The notes beneath the pieces are model-generated. The model was not told the DNA's origin, did not search any database, and was given only the letters and a program-made list of their open reading frames with translations. Shown here piece after piece: positions 7,487 through 13,331 of a stretch of 16,065 nt of DNA. The stretch's first letter is position 1; each line of letters opens with the position of its first letter. Both the position numbers and the translations under genes were made by a program. Source of the DNA: Bacilli bacterium (GTDB lineage Bacteria > Bacillota_I > Bacilli_A > RF39 > UBA660); assembly GCA_017411235.1 (NCBI GenBank), contig JAFPMR010000179.1:1-16065 (forward strand). The letters are read 5' to 3'.

Positions 7487-7663
7487 GAAACAAATATTAT
7501 TAGGTAGCGTATTATAATCTTTGCTTCATAAATTAATTACTTCAAACCGATACAACTTAGAAAACTAGTAGCGATTTTTGATAATAGAAATATGTTGCCG
7601 ATTTATTATGTTTTTGTTATCAAATATTTACGAATAAAAAGTCTTTTATAAAGACTTTTTTTT
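7487..7663 (+). ncRNA. Candidate structured small RNA (about 175 nt), unidentified
   Basis: The stretch has its own extended -10 promoter and an intrinsic terminator and no convincing ORF. It folds into a rod. The core is an uninterrupted 11-bp helix, 7503-7513 (GGTAGCGTATT) with 7589-7599 (AATATGTTGCC), using three G-U pairs. An outer helix pairs GAAACA (7487-7492) with TGTTTT (7609-7614), followed by AATA/TATT. An inner hairpin pairs 7548-7553 with 7568-7573 (one mismatch). Between core and inner hairpin lies a large open region (7514-7547 against 7574-7588). The overall shape, a long irregular hairpin with a central open bubble starting at the transcript 5' end, recalls 6S RNA, but I see no sequence motif that proves it. 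It does not look like tmRNA, RNase P, SRP RNA or a known riboswitch. Alternatively it is the 3' UTR of rimO. Confidence 0.5.
7636..7663 (+). terminator. Terminator of the small RNA / rimO unit
   Basis: AAAAAGTCTTT (7636-7646) pairs with AAAGACTTTTT (7650-7660) around a TAT loop and continues into T's up to 7663. Confidence 0.88.
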
Positions 7664-7670
7664 GTTGTAA

Positions 7671-7679
7671 TGTTATAAT
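7671..7679 (+). promoter_or_regulatory. Extended -10 promoter of the LRR/transglutaminase-like operon
   Basis: TGTTATAAT lies eight bases after the preceding T-run; there is no recognisable -35 because that position lies within the terminator hairpin. The predicted leader is about 24 nt. Confidence 0.6.
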
Positions 7680-7709
7680 AAAGTAGAGAATAATAGGTTG
7701 GTGGTAGTG

Positions 7710-9194
7710 ATGGTACAATTATCGGAATCATTAAGTACATACGTTAGAAGGGAACTTAAAATAAGTGATCCTACTAAGACTTCTTTTACGGAAGAAGAAT
7801 TAGCAGGTGTTTCTTATGCATCTATATCTAAAGATGATATGGATGTTATTAAGTATTTTAGAAATCTATCTGTATTAGATTTAAATCATTATCCTTCTAT
7901 TACTAGTGAAGATCTTAAATTAATTGGAGAATCTATTCCATCTATTATTAGTTTAAAAATAAAAGAACAAAATTCTTTGTATCGTATAGATTTAAGTCCT
8001 TTTAAAAATCTTGTAGAGATTGCTATTATTCATAATGATAATTTAGTTCAAGTTGAGAATATGCCTAATAAAGTTAGAAGATTTACTTTTTATGATAATA
8101 AGGAGTATAAAAATGTTCAACAGCTTGTTTATTATCTCGACGGAAGCGAGATTTTAAGGCCTACTATTGATTTTATTTATTATATTGGATTAAGAAGAAA
8201 TTTAATTGATAATGATGTCTTCAATAATATTACATGGGTTGAATCTGAAGGCTTAAGATTCTTTAATGTACATGAATATTCTAAAACAGAAATAGATTTT
8301 GTTATGGATTGTATTTCTTCAATAGCATCAAAATACACTTATGTTAATGATACTCCTTTAGAAAAGTTTACTGTTTTATATAAATGGATGTTAGAGAATG
8401 TTGAGTTTGTTAACGAAGATGAAAAGAATTCAAATTACGCAATTCCTAATAATACATATAAAGTATTTAATACTAGAACTGGTGGAAGATTATCATATGC
8501 TAGAGCATTCCAAATGTTATTAACATATGTTGATATTGAATCTACTGCTGTATATTCTTATGGAGCTTTAGATTCTATAGGTTTCTACAATGGCAATAAA
8601 GTGTTCTCTTTATTTGGTACATCTGATTATTCTTTAATTAGAATATGTATAGATGGAGAAAACTATTATTGTGATGTAGCTTGGGATTCTATTATAGATA
8701 ATTATAAGTATTCTGATGCATTAAGATTATTCTTGGTATCTAAAGATGAATTAGGTTTAAGACATAGATTTGTTGGAGAAGGTAATATTATTAATAGTTA
8801 TTCTTATCCAGGGGATGATGCTGCAGACTTAGTTATGTTTGCTACTTATAGAATTGATGAAGTAGATAAACTATTTGGCGAATTAGAAAAATTAGATGGT
8901 TTAATACTAGCTGTTGATGTAGAAAAATCTATATTAAAAAGTATTATTGATGCTAGAGAGCTAAATAAAGCATATAAGTTTGAACAAGAAAAAGAAGCTT
9001 TATTATTATCTGTTGATTCTGAAGATATTAAGAAAAATGAATTATTAAGAAGAAAAGCAGCTATTATTAAAGAGAATTCTAAAGTATTAATGGAAAACTA
9101 TATTGAAGGCAATGATGTTAAAGAATATTTAAAAGAGAAGAAAGAAAACTATATGATTTCTAATTCTTTATATAGTATATTGTCTAATTTATGA
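7710..9194 (+). CDS. Leucine-rich-repeat plus transglutaminase-like protein with altered catalytic residues
   Basis: Predicted 494 residues, no signal peptide or membrane segment, so probably cytoplasmic. Residues about 25-150 hold irregular LRR-like units (NLSVLDLNHYPSITSEDL, IPSIISLKIKEQNSL, NLVEIAIIHNDNL). Residues about 220-330 resemble a transglutaminase-like domain: EKFTVLYKWMLENVEF, TGGRLSYARAFQMLLTYVDIESTAVY and IRICIDGENYYCDVAWD. In active members the first site reads GVCxxYA and the second HAWNxV. Here the Cys position is Arg260 and the His position is Tyr307 (SLIRI follows); only the Asp322 of DVAWD remains. I infer a non-catalytic scaffold or binding domain. The C-terminal 100 residues are a charged helical region. 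ATG 7710 is preferred, with GGTGGT (7700-7705) upstream; a run of in-frame TTG, GTG and GTG codons precedes it. Seven bases separate it from the Nudix gene, so the two form an operon. Confidence 0.65.
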   Translation: MVQLSESLSTYVRRELKISDPTKTSFTEEELAGVSYASISKDDMDVIKYFRNLSVLDLNHYPSITSEDLKLIGESIPSIISLKIKEQNSLYRIDLSPFKNLVEIAIIHNDNLVQVENMPNKVRRFTFYDNKEYKNVQQLVYYLDGSEILRPTIDFIYYIGLRRNLIDNDVFNNITWVESEGLRFFNVHEYSKTEIDFVMDCISSIASKYTYVNDTPLEKFTVLYKWMLENVEFVNEDEKNSNYAIPNNTYKVFNTRTGGRLSYARAFQMLLTYVDIESTAVYSYGALDSIGFYNGNKVFSLFGTSDYSLIRICIDGENYYCDVAWDSIIDNYKYSDALRLFLVSKDELGLRHRFVGEGNIINSYSYPGDDAADLVMFATYRIDEVDKLFGELEKLDGLILAVDVEKSILKSIIDARELNKAYKFEQEKEALLLSVDSEDIKKNELLRRKAAIIKENSKVLMENYIEGNDVKEYLKEKKENYMISNSLYSILSNL

Positions 9195-9201
9195 GGTTAT
9201 T

Positions 9202-9792
9202 ATGAAAGAGAAAATAATTGAATTTGCTAATAAACTTAGAGCAGTAGATTATAAGTTAGTAGGTTCATCATATGCTGGATATATAGGAAAAGAAATATAT
9301 GAAGTTACTTTAGCTAATGGTGCTGTTAAAAGGGTAGAAAGAATTATTAAAAATAAACAAGATGGTGATGCAGTAGTTATAATTCCTGTTACTAAGGAAG
9401 GAAAATTTGTTATTATAGTTCAATCAAGACCAAATATGATTGATACTGATGGAGTAGCAATAGAATTCCCAGCAGGAATGGTTGATCCTGGTGAAGAATT
9501 TGTTGATTCTGCTAGAAGAGAGTTACTTGAAGAAACAGGATATACTTGTTCTAGTTTAGAAGAGATTGAATTTCATTATCAAGATCAAGGATGTAGTAAT
9601 GCTGTTATAAAGACTTTTGTAGCTAATGATTGTGAGAAAAGAGAAAATCAAAAATTGGATCCTGATGAAATGTTACAAGTTTTAGAAGTTACTCTTGATG
9701 AGTTAGTTGAATTATTAGATAATGGTTCAATTAATGATGCTAGTACTAAGTTAGGTATTCTTACTTATTTAAGACAAAATAAAAAGGACTAG
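9202..9792 (+). CDS. Nudix hydrolase, ADP-ribose pyrophosphatase type
   Basis: The 196-residue protein contains a perfect Nudix box GX5EX7REUXEEXGU at residues 92-114: Gly92, Glu98, Arg106-Glu107, Glu110-Glu111, Gly113. The N-terminal part (YEVTLANGAVKRVERIIKNKQDGDAVVIIPV) and the EFPAGMVDPGE lead-in are typical of the ADP-ribose pyrophosphatase (NudF-like) subgroup, which splits ADP-ribose into AMP and ribose 5-phosphate with Mg2+. Other nucleoside diphosphate sugars cannot be excluded. The start ATG is four bases after GAGGT (9193-9197), which overlaps the TGA of the upstream gene, indicating coupled translation. Its TAG stop overlaps the TAG of the convergent nucleotidase gene in the palindrome CTAG (9789-9792). 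Confidence 0.88.
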   Translation: MKEKIIEFANKLRAVDYKLVGSSYAGYIGKEIYEVTLANGAVKRVERIIKNKQDGDAVVIIPVTKEGKFVIIVQSRPNMIDTDGVAIEFPAGMVDPGEEFVDSARRELLEETGYTCSSLEEIEFHYQDQGCSNAVIKTFVANDCEKRENQKLDPDEMLQVLEVTLDELVELLDNGSINDASTKLGILTYLRQNKKD

Positions 9793-9803
9793 AGTCCTTT
9801 TTT
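9781..9803. terminator. Bidirectional terminator containing both stop codons
   Basis: AAAAAGGACT (9781-9790) pairs with AGTCCTTTTT (9793-9802) around an AG loop, with further T's to 9804. Reading either way gives a stem plus a T-run. The central CTAG supplies the TAG stops of the plus-strand Nudix gene and the minus-strand nucleotidase gene. Confidence 0.85.
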
Positions 9804-10334
9804 TATTATGTCATATAATTCTAGCCAGGAAGTTGTTTTTAGGCCATTATAGCTATCTATATTGTTAAACATGATACATTTAACATGATACTTGTTTGCT
9901 TCTTCTATTTGTGCTATATCGTTGTCTATTAATAAATCGATATTCTTCTTTTTACAATAGTGACCTTTATTTTTAATGTTAGTATAGATGATATCGATAG
10001 GTATATTGTTTTCTTTAAACCAAGTTTCTAATCTTTTATGAAGATCTTTATATTTATAATCTGGTCTTGATGTTATTACACATAATTCATGACCGTCTTC
10101 TTTTAGTTTATTTGTTATAAGAGAAGCATTTTCTTTAAATGTTGGATAGAATAGTTGCTCTCTATATTGATCCCAATAGTCTTCTATGTATCTAAAGCCA
10201 AAGGTATTGATGTTTTTAGGAATCTCATCAGTATAGTCAGGATTTGGATTATTGTGATGATATTCTTTCCAATAAGACTTTTGTAATTCGATTGTGTTTG
10301 TTAATGTGTCATCAATATCTATTCCTATGCGCAT
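9789..10334 (-). CDS. HAD-superfamily nucleotidase (5'(3')-deoxyribonucleotidase-like)
   Basis: The 181-residue protein opens with the HAD motif I IGIDIDDTLTN, nucleophile Asp6 and general acid Asp8. Motif II is VITSRP (Thr88/Ser89), motif III is supplied by lysines around NKGHYCKKK (121-130), and motif IV is LLIDND (Asp137, Asp139). The insert between motifs I and II (about 75 residues with YWKEYHHNN and PTFKENASLI) is helical, like the cap of NT5C-type deoxyribonucleotidases and the Bacillus YqfW/YorS-like putative nucleotidases. It would remove phosphate from nucleoside monophosphates in the cytoplasm. Substrate preference cannot be read from the sequence. The start is supported by AAGGTGAT upstream (minus strand, 10338-10345). 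Confidence 0.8.
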   Translation of the reverse strand: MRIGIDIDDTLTNTIELQKSYWKEYHHNNPNPDYTDEIPKNINTFGFRYIEDYWDQYREQLFYPTFKENASLITNKLKEDGHELCVITSRPDYKYKDLHKRLETWFKENNIPIDIIYTNIKNKGHYCKKKNIDLLIDNDIAQIEEANKYHVKCIMFNNIDSYNGLKTTSWLELYDIIKKGL

Positions 10335-10350
10335 AAAATCACCTTGATTT

Positions 10351-10359
10351 ATTATAGCA
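10351..10359 (-). promoter_or_regulatory. Extended -10 promoter of the nucleotidase gene
   Basis: On the minus strand TGCTATAAT follows the terminator of the upstream minus-strand operon after one base. The predicted leader is about 10 nt, with the SD AAGGTGAT at its start. Confidence 0.6.
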
Positions 10360-10360
10360 T

Positions 10361-10390
10361 AAAAGACGTAATTATTTATTACGTCTTTTT
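10361..10390 (-). terminator. Terminator of the M15-lipoprotein operon
   Basis: A perfect 12-bp stem pairs 10361-10372 (AAAAGACGTAAT) with 10378-10389 around a 5-base loop. On the minus strand it ends in a run of T's. It contains the TAA of the lipoprotein gene (10372-10374) and could also act on the plus strand, but no gene arrives from that side. Confidence 0.82.
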
Positions 10391-11019
10391 CTAATAACTA
10401 AGATAATTACTAGTACTACAAATAATATTAATACCAGTATCTGACCGGTAGATAATATTCTCTCTTTAGGAGCGTTGTATTCATTGTTTCTATTTATTTC
10501 TATCTTGATTGGATGATCTTCATAATTATCTTTGTTGATTATCCAAGTATATTTATTTTTATCATGTTTATCAGCATTAGAAGAGATTATTTCATATCTA
10601 CTTGTTATATTAATGGTTATTTCTTTACTATTAGGATAATAAGAGCCACATAAGAATTCTTGTGATGTTGATAATCTGATTGAATTAGCATCATATTTGA
10701 AATCAAAGTCTTCATAACATCTTCTTAGTTGAGACATGGCATCATATTCATCATAATTGAAATCATATGTATAACGATATCCGGTTATTTTATCTGTAGT
10801 ATATAATTCTCTTTGGTAGAAATCATATCCGTTTTCCCAATCGAGAATTAAATCGTTTATTTCGTTTTCTTTTTCAGTATTAGCATTATTTATTATGGAA
10901 CTGTTTTCGTATATTTCAATGGAATCATGGATTTTTTCTTTATCAAAACTAACATTGTAGTTTGCACTACAACCTGTTAATAAGATAGACATTATCAACA
11001 ATGTAATTTTCTTTTTCAT
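10372..11019 (-). CDS. Putative lipoprotein with a C-terminal membrane anchor
   Basis: The predicted 215-residue protein starts at ATG 11019 (MKKKITLLIMSILLTGCSA), four bases after AGGTGATAG; an upstream in-frame start at 11034 lies inside the preceding gene. The first 17 residues are a lipoprotein signal with lipobox LLTGC, acylated Cys17. The body is Asn/Asp/Tyr-rich with two further cysteines (RRCYEDF, EFLCGSYY), a possible disulfide. Residues about 190-209 (ILVLILFVVLVIILVI) form a membrane segment ending in RKRRNK, the positively charged cytoplasmic side. The chain would therefore be held to the outer face at both ends. I recognise no family for the body. It lies eight bases after the M15 peptidase gene in the same operon, with its SD overlapping that gene's stop, so a joint role at the cell envelope is likely. 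Confidence 0.8.
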   Translation of the reverse strand: MKKKITLLIMSILLTGCSANYNVSFDKEKIHDSIEIYENSSIINNANTEKENEINDLILDWENGYDFYQRELYTTDKITGYRYTYDFNYDEYDAMSQLRRCYEDFDFKYDANSIRLSTSQEFLCGSYYPNSKEITINITSRYEIISSNADKHDKNKYTWIINKDNYEDHPIKIEINRNNEYNAPKERILSTGQILVLILFVVLVIILVIRKRRNK

Positions 11020-11027
11020 ACTATCAC

Positions 11028-12077
11028 CTAACATGATGCATTACATGAACCAAAATTACCACCATTTACTTGAGCTGGTTCGATGTGCCATGGTTCCCAA
11101 TTCATTCTAAATTTTAATCCATAATTACCGGCATTAGCGTGTGCCCATTTTGCTGCAGCATTACAGTCCCATCCACCGCTACAACTTGATCCATTAAATT
11201 TTAAGTCGGCTGCAATTCCAAAACCATGTCTAGATCCTCCTGGGCATGCTACCCATTTACTTCTAGTACTACATGGTCTTGTTGATTTATCCCATAGTGA
11301 TCTTTGACTTGAATATGATCGCCAACCACTACTTACGGTTATTTTATAACCAGCTGCATTTGCGGCTTGGATAAATTTATTTAATCTTTCCCAGAAGACT
11401 GGATTAAGCCCATATTGACCCGATTGTTTTGGAATGTCTGCTTCGCTTGTTGCTCTTTTATTTGGAATAGTAAATACTCCATTGGAAACTGTAACGCTTC
11501 CAAATGTTCCACTTCCTCCTGGATTAACTGTTGTTCCACCTGAATCTCCTGGATTTGTTCCTGTGGTTCCACCATTATTTCCAGTTGTTCCACCATTATT
11601 GTTTCCAGAGGGTTTGTTTTTTTCTTGCCATTCTTTAAATGCTTCTTCTTTTTGCTGTTTTATCTTAGCTTCTTCGTTTGCTATTCTTTTTCCAGCTTCT
11701 TTATATTCTGCTTCTCTTTTATTAGCAGCTGCAGTTTGTTCTTGATTATATTGTATTTTTAGTTGTTCTATTTTCTCTTTACTAGCTCCGTTGTAATACT
11801 TTAATAAGGTATCCGGTTGATATCCATCTATTAATGACATCGTGTAATTAATTGTTGATGGTATTATAAAGATTATTAGACCAGCTATGATTCTATCAAA
11901 AGCTTTCTTAACATTCTCTTTTGCTTCATCTGGTTTGAATACTATTTTATATATATCACTAAAACATAGTATTGCTATCATTAATGGTACAAATATACAT
12001 ACTACATTAACAATAGACTTAAATATTAAACCAAGACGATAAAAGCTTATTTCACTTAAGGTATCTAGTATTAGCAT
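11028..12077 (-). CDS. Membrane protein fused to M15/VanY-type D,D-carboxypeptidase domain
   Basis: Predicted 349 residues from ATG 12077 (TTG 12086 is a weaker alternative; a loose SD GAGAGTTGAT precedes the ATG). Order of parts: membrane segment 1 (about 18-46), a charged loop KPDEAKENVKKAFDR, membrane segment 2 (about 63-83), a coiled coil (about 98-154, rich in Glu, Lys, Gln, Ala), a Gly/Thr/Asn linker (156-193, with NNGGTTG twice), then an M15 peptidase domain (about 220-349). The M15 motif SxHxxGxAxD is present, with His284 and Asp291 (SRHGFGIAAD), and EPWH gives Glu328 and His331; these are the zinc and catalytic residues. VanY/DdcY-type members trim the terminal D-Ala of cell-wall peptides. 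Six cysteines lie in the peptidase part. The two-helix N-terminus resembles TrbC/VirB2-like small membrane proteins; that likeness is an impression only. Confidence 0.85.
   Translation of the reverse strand: MLILDTLSEISFYRLGLIFKSIVNVVCIFVPLMIAILCFSDIYKIVFKPDEAKENVKKAFDRIIAGLIIFIIPSTINYTMSLIDGYQPDTLLKYYNGASKEKIEQLKIQYNQEQTAAANKREAEYKEAGKRIANEEAKIKQQKEEAFKEWQEKNKPSGNNNGGTTGNNGGTTGTNPGDSGGTTVNPGGSGTFGSVTVSNGVFTIPNKRATSEADIPKQSGQYGLNPVFWERLNKFIQAANAAGYKITVSSGWRSYSSQRSLWDKSTRPCSTRSKWVACPGGSRHGFGIAADLKFNGSSCSGGWDCNAAAKWAHANAGNYGLKFRMNWEPWHIEPAQVNGGNFGSCNASC
11566..11600 (-). repeat. 21-bp tandem repeat in the linker of the M15 protein
   Basis: The sequence GTTCCACCATTATT occurs at 11566-11579 and again at 11587-11600, a period of 21 bp. 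It encodes the heptapeptide NNGGTTG twice on the minus strand. Such in-frame repeats change copy number readily and would alter linker length. Confidence 0.75.
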
Positions 12078-12098
12078 ATTTATCAACTCTCTATCGTA

Positions 12099-12107
12099 AT
12101 TATAACA
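12099..12107 (-). promoter_or_regulatory. Extended -10 promoter of the M15-lipoprotein operon
   Basis: On the minus strand the sequence is TGTTATAAT, about 22 bases upstream of ATG 12077. It is divergent from the tRNA promoter. Confidence 0.6.
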
Positions 12108-12117
12108 TTATTTAAAC

Positions 12118-12145
12118 TTGCACAAGTAAAAAAATGTGTTATAAT
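12118..12145 (+). promoter_or_regulatory. Promoter of tRNA-Trp
   Basis: This is one of the few sites with both elements: TTGCAC (12118-12123), a 16-bp spacer and TATAAT (12140-12145) with the TG extension at 12137. The tRNA starts 18 bases after the -10. Confidence 0.62.
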
Positions 12146-12163
12146 GAAATTGCCTACTTTTTT

Positions 12164-12237
12164 AGGGGTATAGTTCAATGGTAGAATAACGGTCTCCAAA
12201 ACCGCTGATGTGGGTTCAACTCCTGCTACCCCTGCCA
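12164..12237 (+). tRNA. trnW: tRNA-Trp (anticodon CCA)
   Basis: A complete cloverleaf can be drawn. The acceptor stem is AGGGGTA (12164-12170) with TACCCCT (12227-12233). The D arm is GTTC/GAAT. The anticodon arm CGGT-CTCCAAA-ACCG gives anticodon CCA (its outermost A-C pair is mismatched). The T arm is GTGGG-TTCAACT-CCTGC. Discriminator G12234 and an encoded CCA (12235-12237) follow. CCA reads only UGG, in line with TGA being a stop in this genome. Confidence 0.97.
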
Positions 12238-12250
12238 TTAAGTTTATTTA

Positions 12251-12278
12251 AATGCTAACTTATGTTAGTGTTTTTTTT
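12251..12278 (+). terminator. Terminator of tRNA-Trp
   Basis: AATGCTAAC (12251-12259) pairs with GTTAGTGTT (12264-12272, two G-U pairs) around TTAT, followed by T's to 12278. Confidence 0.82.
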
Positions 12279-12297
12279 ATGAAATAATTGTTAATTA

Positions 12298-12306
12298 TGT
12301 TAAAAT
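12298..12306 (+). promoter_or_regulatory. Extended -10 promoter of the kinase-like gene
   Basis: TGTTAAAAT (one mismatch from the TGTTATAAT seen elsewhere) lies 16 bases before ATG 12323. The expected start falls on the SD AGGTGAT itself, so the leader would be about 10 nt. Confidence 0.5.
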
Positions 12307-12322
12307 CATAATAGGTGATAAT

Positions 12323-13180
12323 ATGAAAGATATTATTGATGCATTTCATGTTTTATACGATGAAGATGTTTTAGGTGTAGAAGAAACTAAAGGAAGTCAA
12401 AATGATGTTTATGTAGTTACTACTATTGTTTATAAGTATATTGTAAAAAAGTTTAAAGATGGTAGTGAATCTGCTATAAAAGAAAGAAATGAACAATTAA
12501 GAATAAGTAGAATATGGGATGACAATAATATCCGTTGTATTCAACCTTTATCAAATATATTTTCAAATAATGGTAATTACTATATTATCTATCCTTGTAT
12601 AGAAGGTATAAACCTTGATGAAGGGGAGTTGTCTTTAGATCAAATAAAAACCTTAGCTAGAGTACAAGCTAAAACTCATTTAATGAATATAGAGACTACT
12701 TTACCTTGTCATATTAAAGAATTAGATTATACTAATAATAAAATTCAAAAAATTATTAATGCATGTAACAATAGTGTTGAAGATGCTAATAATCATTTAT
12801 GTGTATGTAATAATGACTTTAAGCCATTAAATATATTATGGTGTGATGATAATCCATATATGGTTGATTTTGATGCTGTATATTTAAATAATCCTACATA
12901 TTCTTTAGTTGAAAGTGCTTATACTTTATGTCATAAGGGTGCTGAGTTAAATCTAGATTATTTTAGAGAATATGTTAAAGAGTATAAAAAAGCATATGGT
13001 AAAAAAATAGAAGATATAGATGGTGCTGTATATGGTTCTTGGAATGGCAAGATACAATGGTTAAGGTATTTAGAAGAGAATAGACCAGAAGACCCTGGTA
13101 TAGAAGAACTAACTAACCAAATGGCTAACTATCAAAAATATGTCAACGATATAGTAGACATTTTAGAAGAAGAATACTAG
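12323..13180 (+). CDS. APH/choline-kinase-like phosphotransferase, substrate unknown
   Basis: The 285-residue protein has the small-molecule kinase layout of the aminoglycoside phosphotransferase/choline kinase clan. A nucleotide-binding strand-loop region (VEETKGSQNDVYVVTT) leads to YKYIVKKF with candidate ATP-binding lysines 42/43, a hinge region YYIIYPCIEG follows, then the catalytic loop and metal site. The usual Brenner motif HxDxxxxN reads NNDFKPLN (163-170): Asp165 and Asn170 are kept but the leading His is Asn. The DFG-equivalent aspartate is in MVDFDAV (Asp182). Residues 190-285 are helical, as in the C-lobe. The SD AGGTGAT is three bases from ATG 12323. It is a single-gene unit between tRNA-Trp and glyA. 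The substrate could be a sugar, amino alcohol or antibiotic; nothing in the context decides. Confidence 0.72.
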   Translation: MKDIIDAFHVLYDEDVLGVEETKGSQNDVYVVTTIVYKYIVKKFKDGSESAIKERNEQLRISRIWDDNNIRCIQPLSNIFSNNGNYYIIYPCIEGINLDEGELSLDQIKTLARVQAKTHLMNIETTLPCHIKELDYTNNKIQKIINACNNSVEDANNHLCVCNNDFKPLNILWCDDNPYMVDFDAVYLNNPTYSLVESAYTLCHKGAELNLDYFREYVKEYKKAYGKKIEDIDGAVYGSWNGKIQWLRYLEENRPEDPGIEELTNQMANYQKYVNDIVDILEEEY

Positions 13181-13201
13181 TAAATATGCTAGTATTTTTT
13201 T
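13173..13201 (+). terminator. Terminator after the kinase-like gene
   Basis: AATACTAG (13173-13180) pairs with CTAGTATT (13189-13196) around an 8-base loop and runs into seven T's (13195-13201). The TAG stop is in the stem. Confidence 0.8.
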
Positions 13202-13202
13202 A

Positions 13203-13208
13203 TATAAT
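13203..13208 (+). promoter_or_regulatory. First candidate -10 of glyA
   Basis: TATAAT starts one base after the preceding T-run. If used, glyA has a leader of about 115 nt that carries both inverted repeats below, the longest leader in the window. Confidence 0.45.
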
Positions 13209-13230
13209 AAATTTGTATGTCTAGATATGT

Positions 13231-13250
13231 GTAAAATGTACGCATTTAAC
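13231..13250 (+). promoter_or_regulatory. 20-bp inverted repeat upstream of glyA (operator or hairpin)
   Basis: GTAAAATGTACGCATTTAAC is symmetric about its central TACG: 5 bp (AAATG/CATTT), one mismatch, then GT/AC. It lies between the two candidate promoters, so it could be a repressor site or a small hairpin in the leader. It does not match the PurBox pattern known for glyA in Bacillus. Confidence 0.45.
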
Positions 13251-13251
13251 T

Positions 13252-13279
13252 ATTATATATTAATTATGTGATATATAAT
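13252..13279 (+). promoter_or_regulatory. Inverted repeat overlapping the second glyA -10
   Basis: ATTATATAT (13252-13260) and ATATATAAT (13271-13279) form a perfect 9-bp inverted repeat with a 10-base spacer. The right arm contains TATAAT (13274-13279), a second candidate -10. AT-only repeats can arise by composition, so the functional reading is tentative. Confidence 0.4.
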
Positions 13280-13331
13280 TATCTTACAGAGGGTAAAAGA
13301 ATAATTATTTATGAAGGTAGAGGTAGAGATT

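Noticed and set aside
7592..7651. A 19-codon ORF (begins MLPIYYVFVI) that could encode a small hydrophobic, type I toxin-like peptide
   Set aside because: There is no SD in front; its start lies in the 3' arm of the 11-bp helix and its end in the terminator stem. Hydrophobic short ORFs are common by chance in AT-rich DNA.
11381..11745. Overlapping ORFs on both strands within the M15 fusion gene
   Set aside because: They are mirror reading frames of the low-complexity Gly/Thr/Asn linker and coiled coil; neither has an SD or promoter.
2141..12086. ADP-ribose pathway formed by the macro-domain protein and the Nudix hydrolase
   Set aside because: Both could handle ADP-ribose, but they are 7 kb apart in separate operons and no ADP-ribosyltransferase or sirtuin gene is visible, so there is no support beyond theme.
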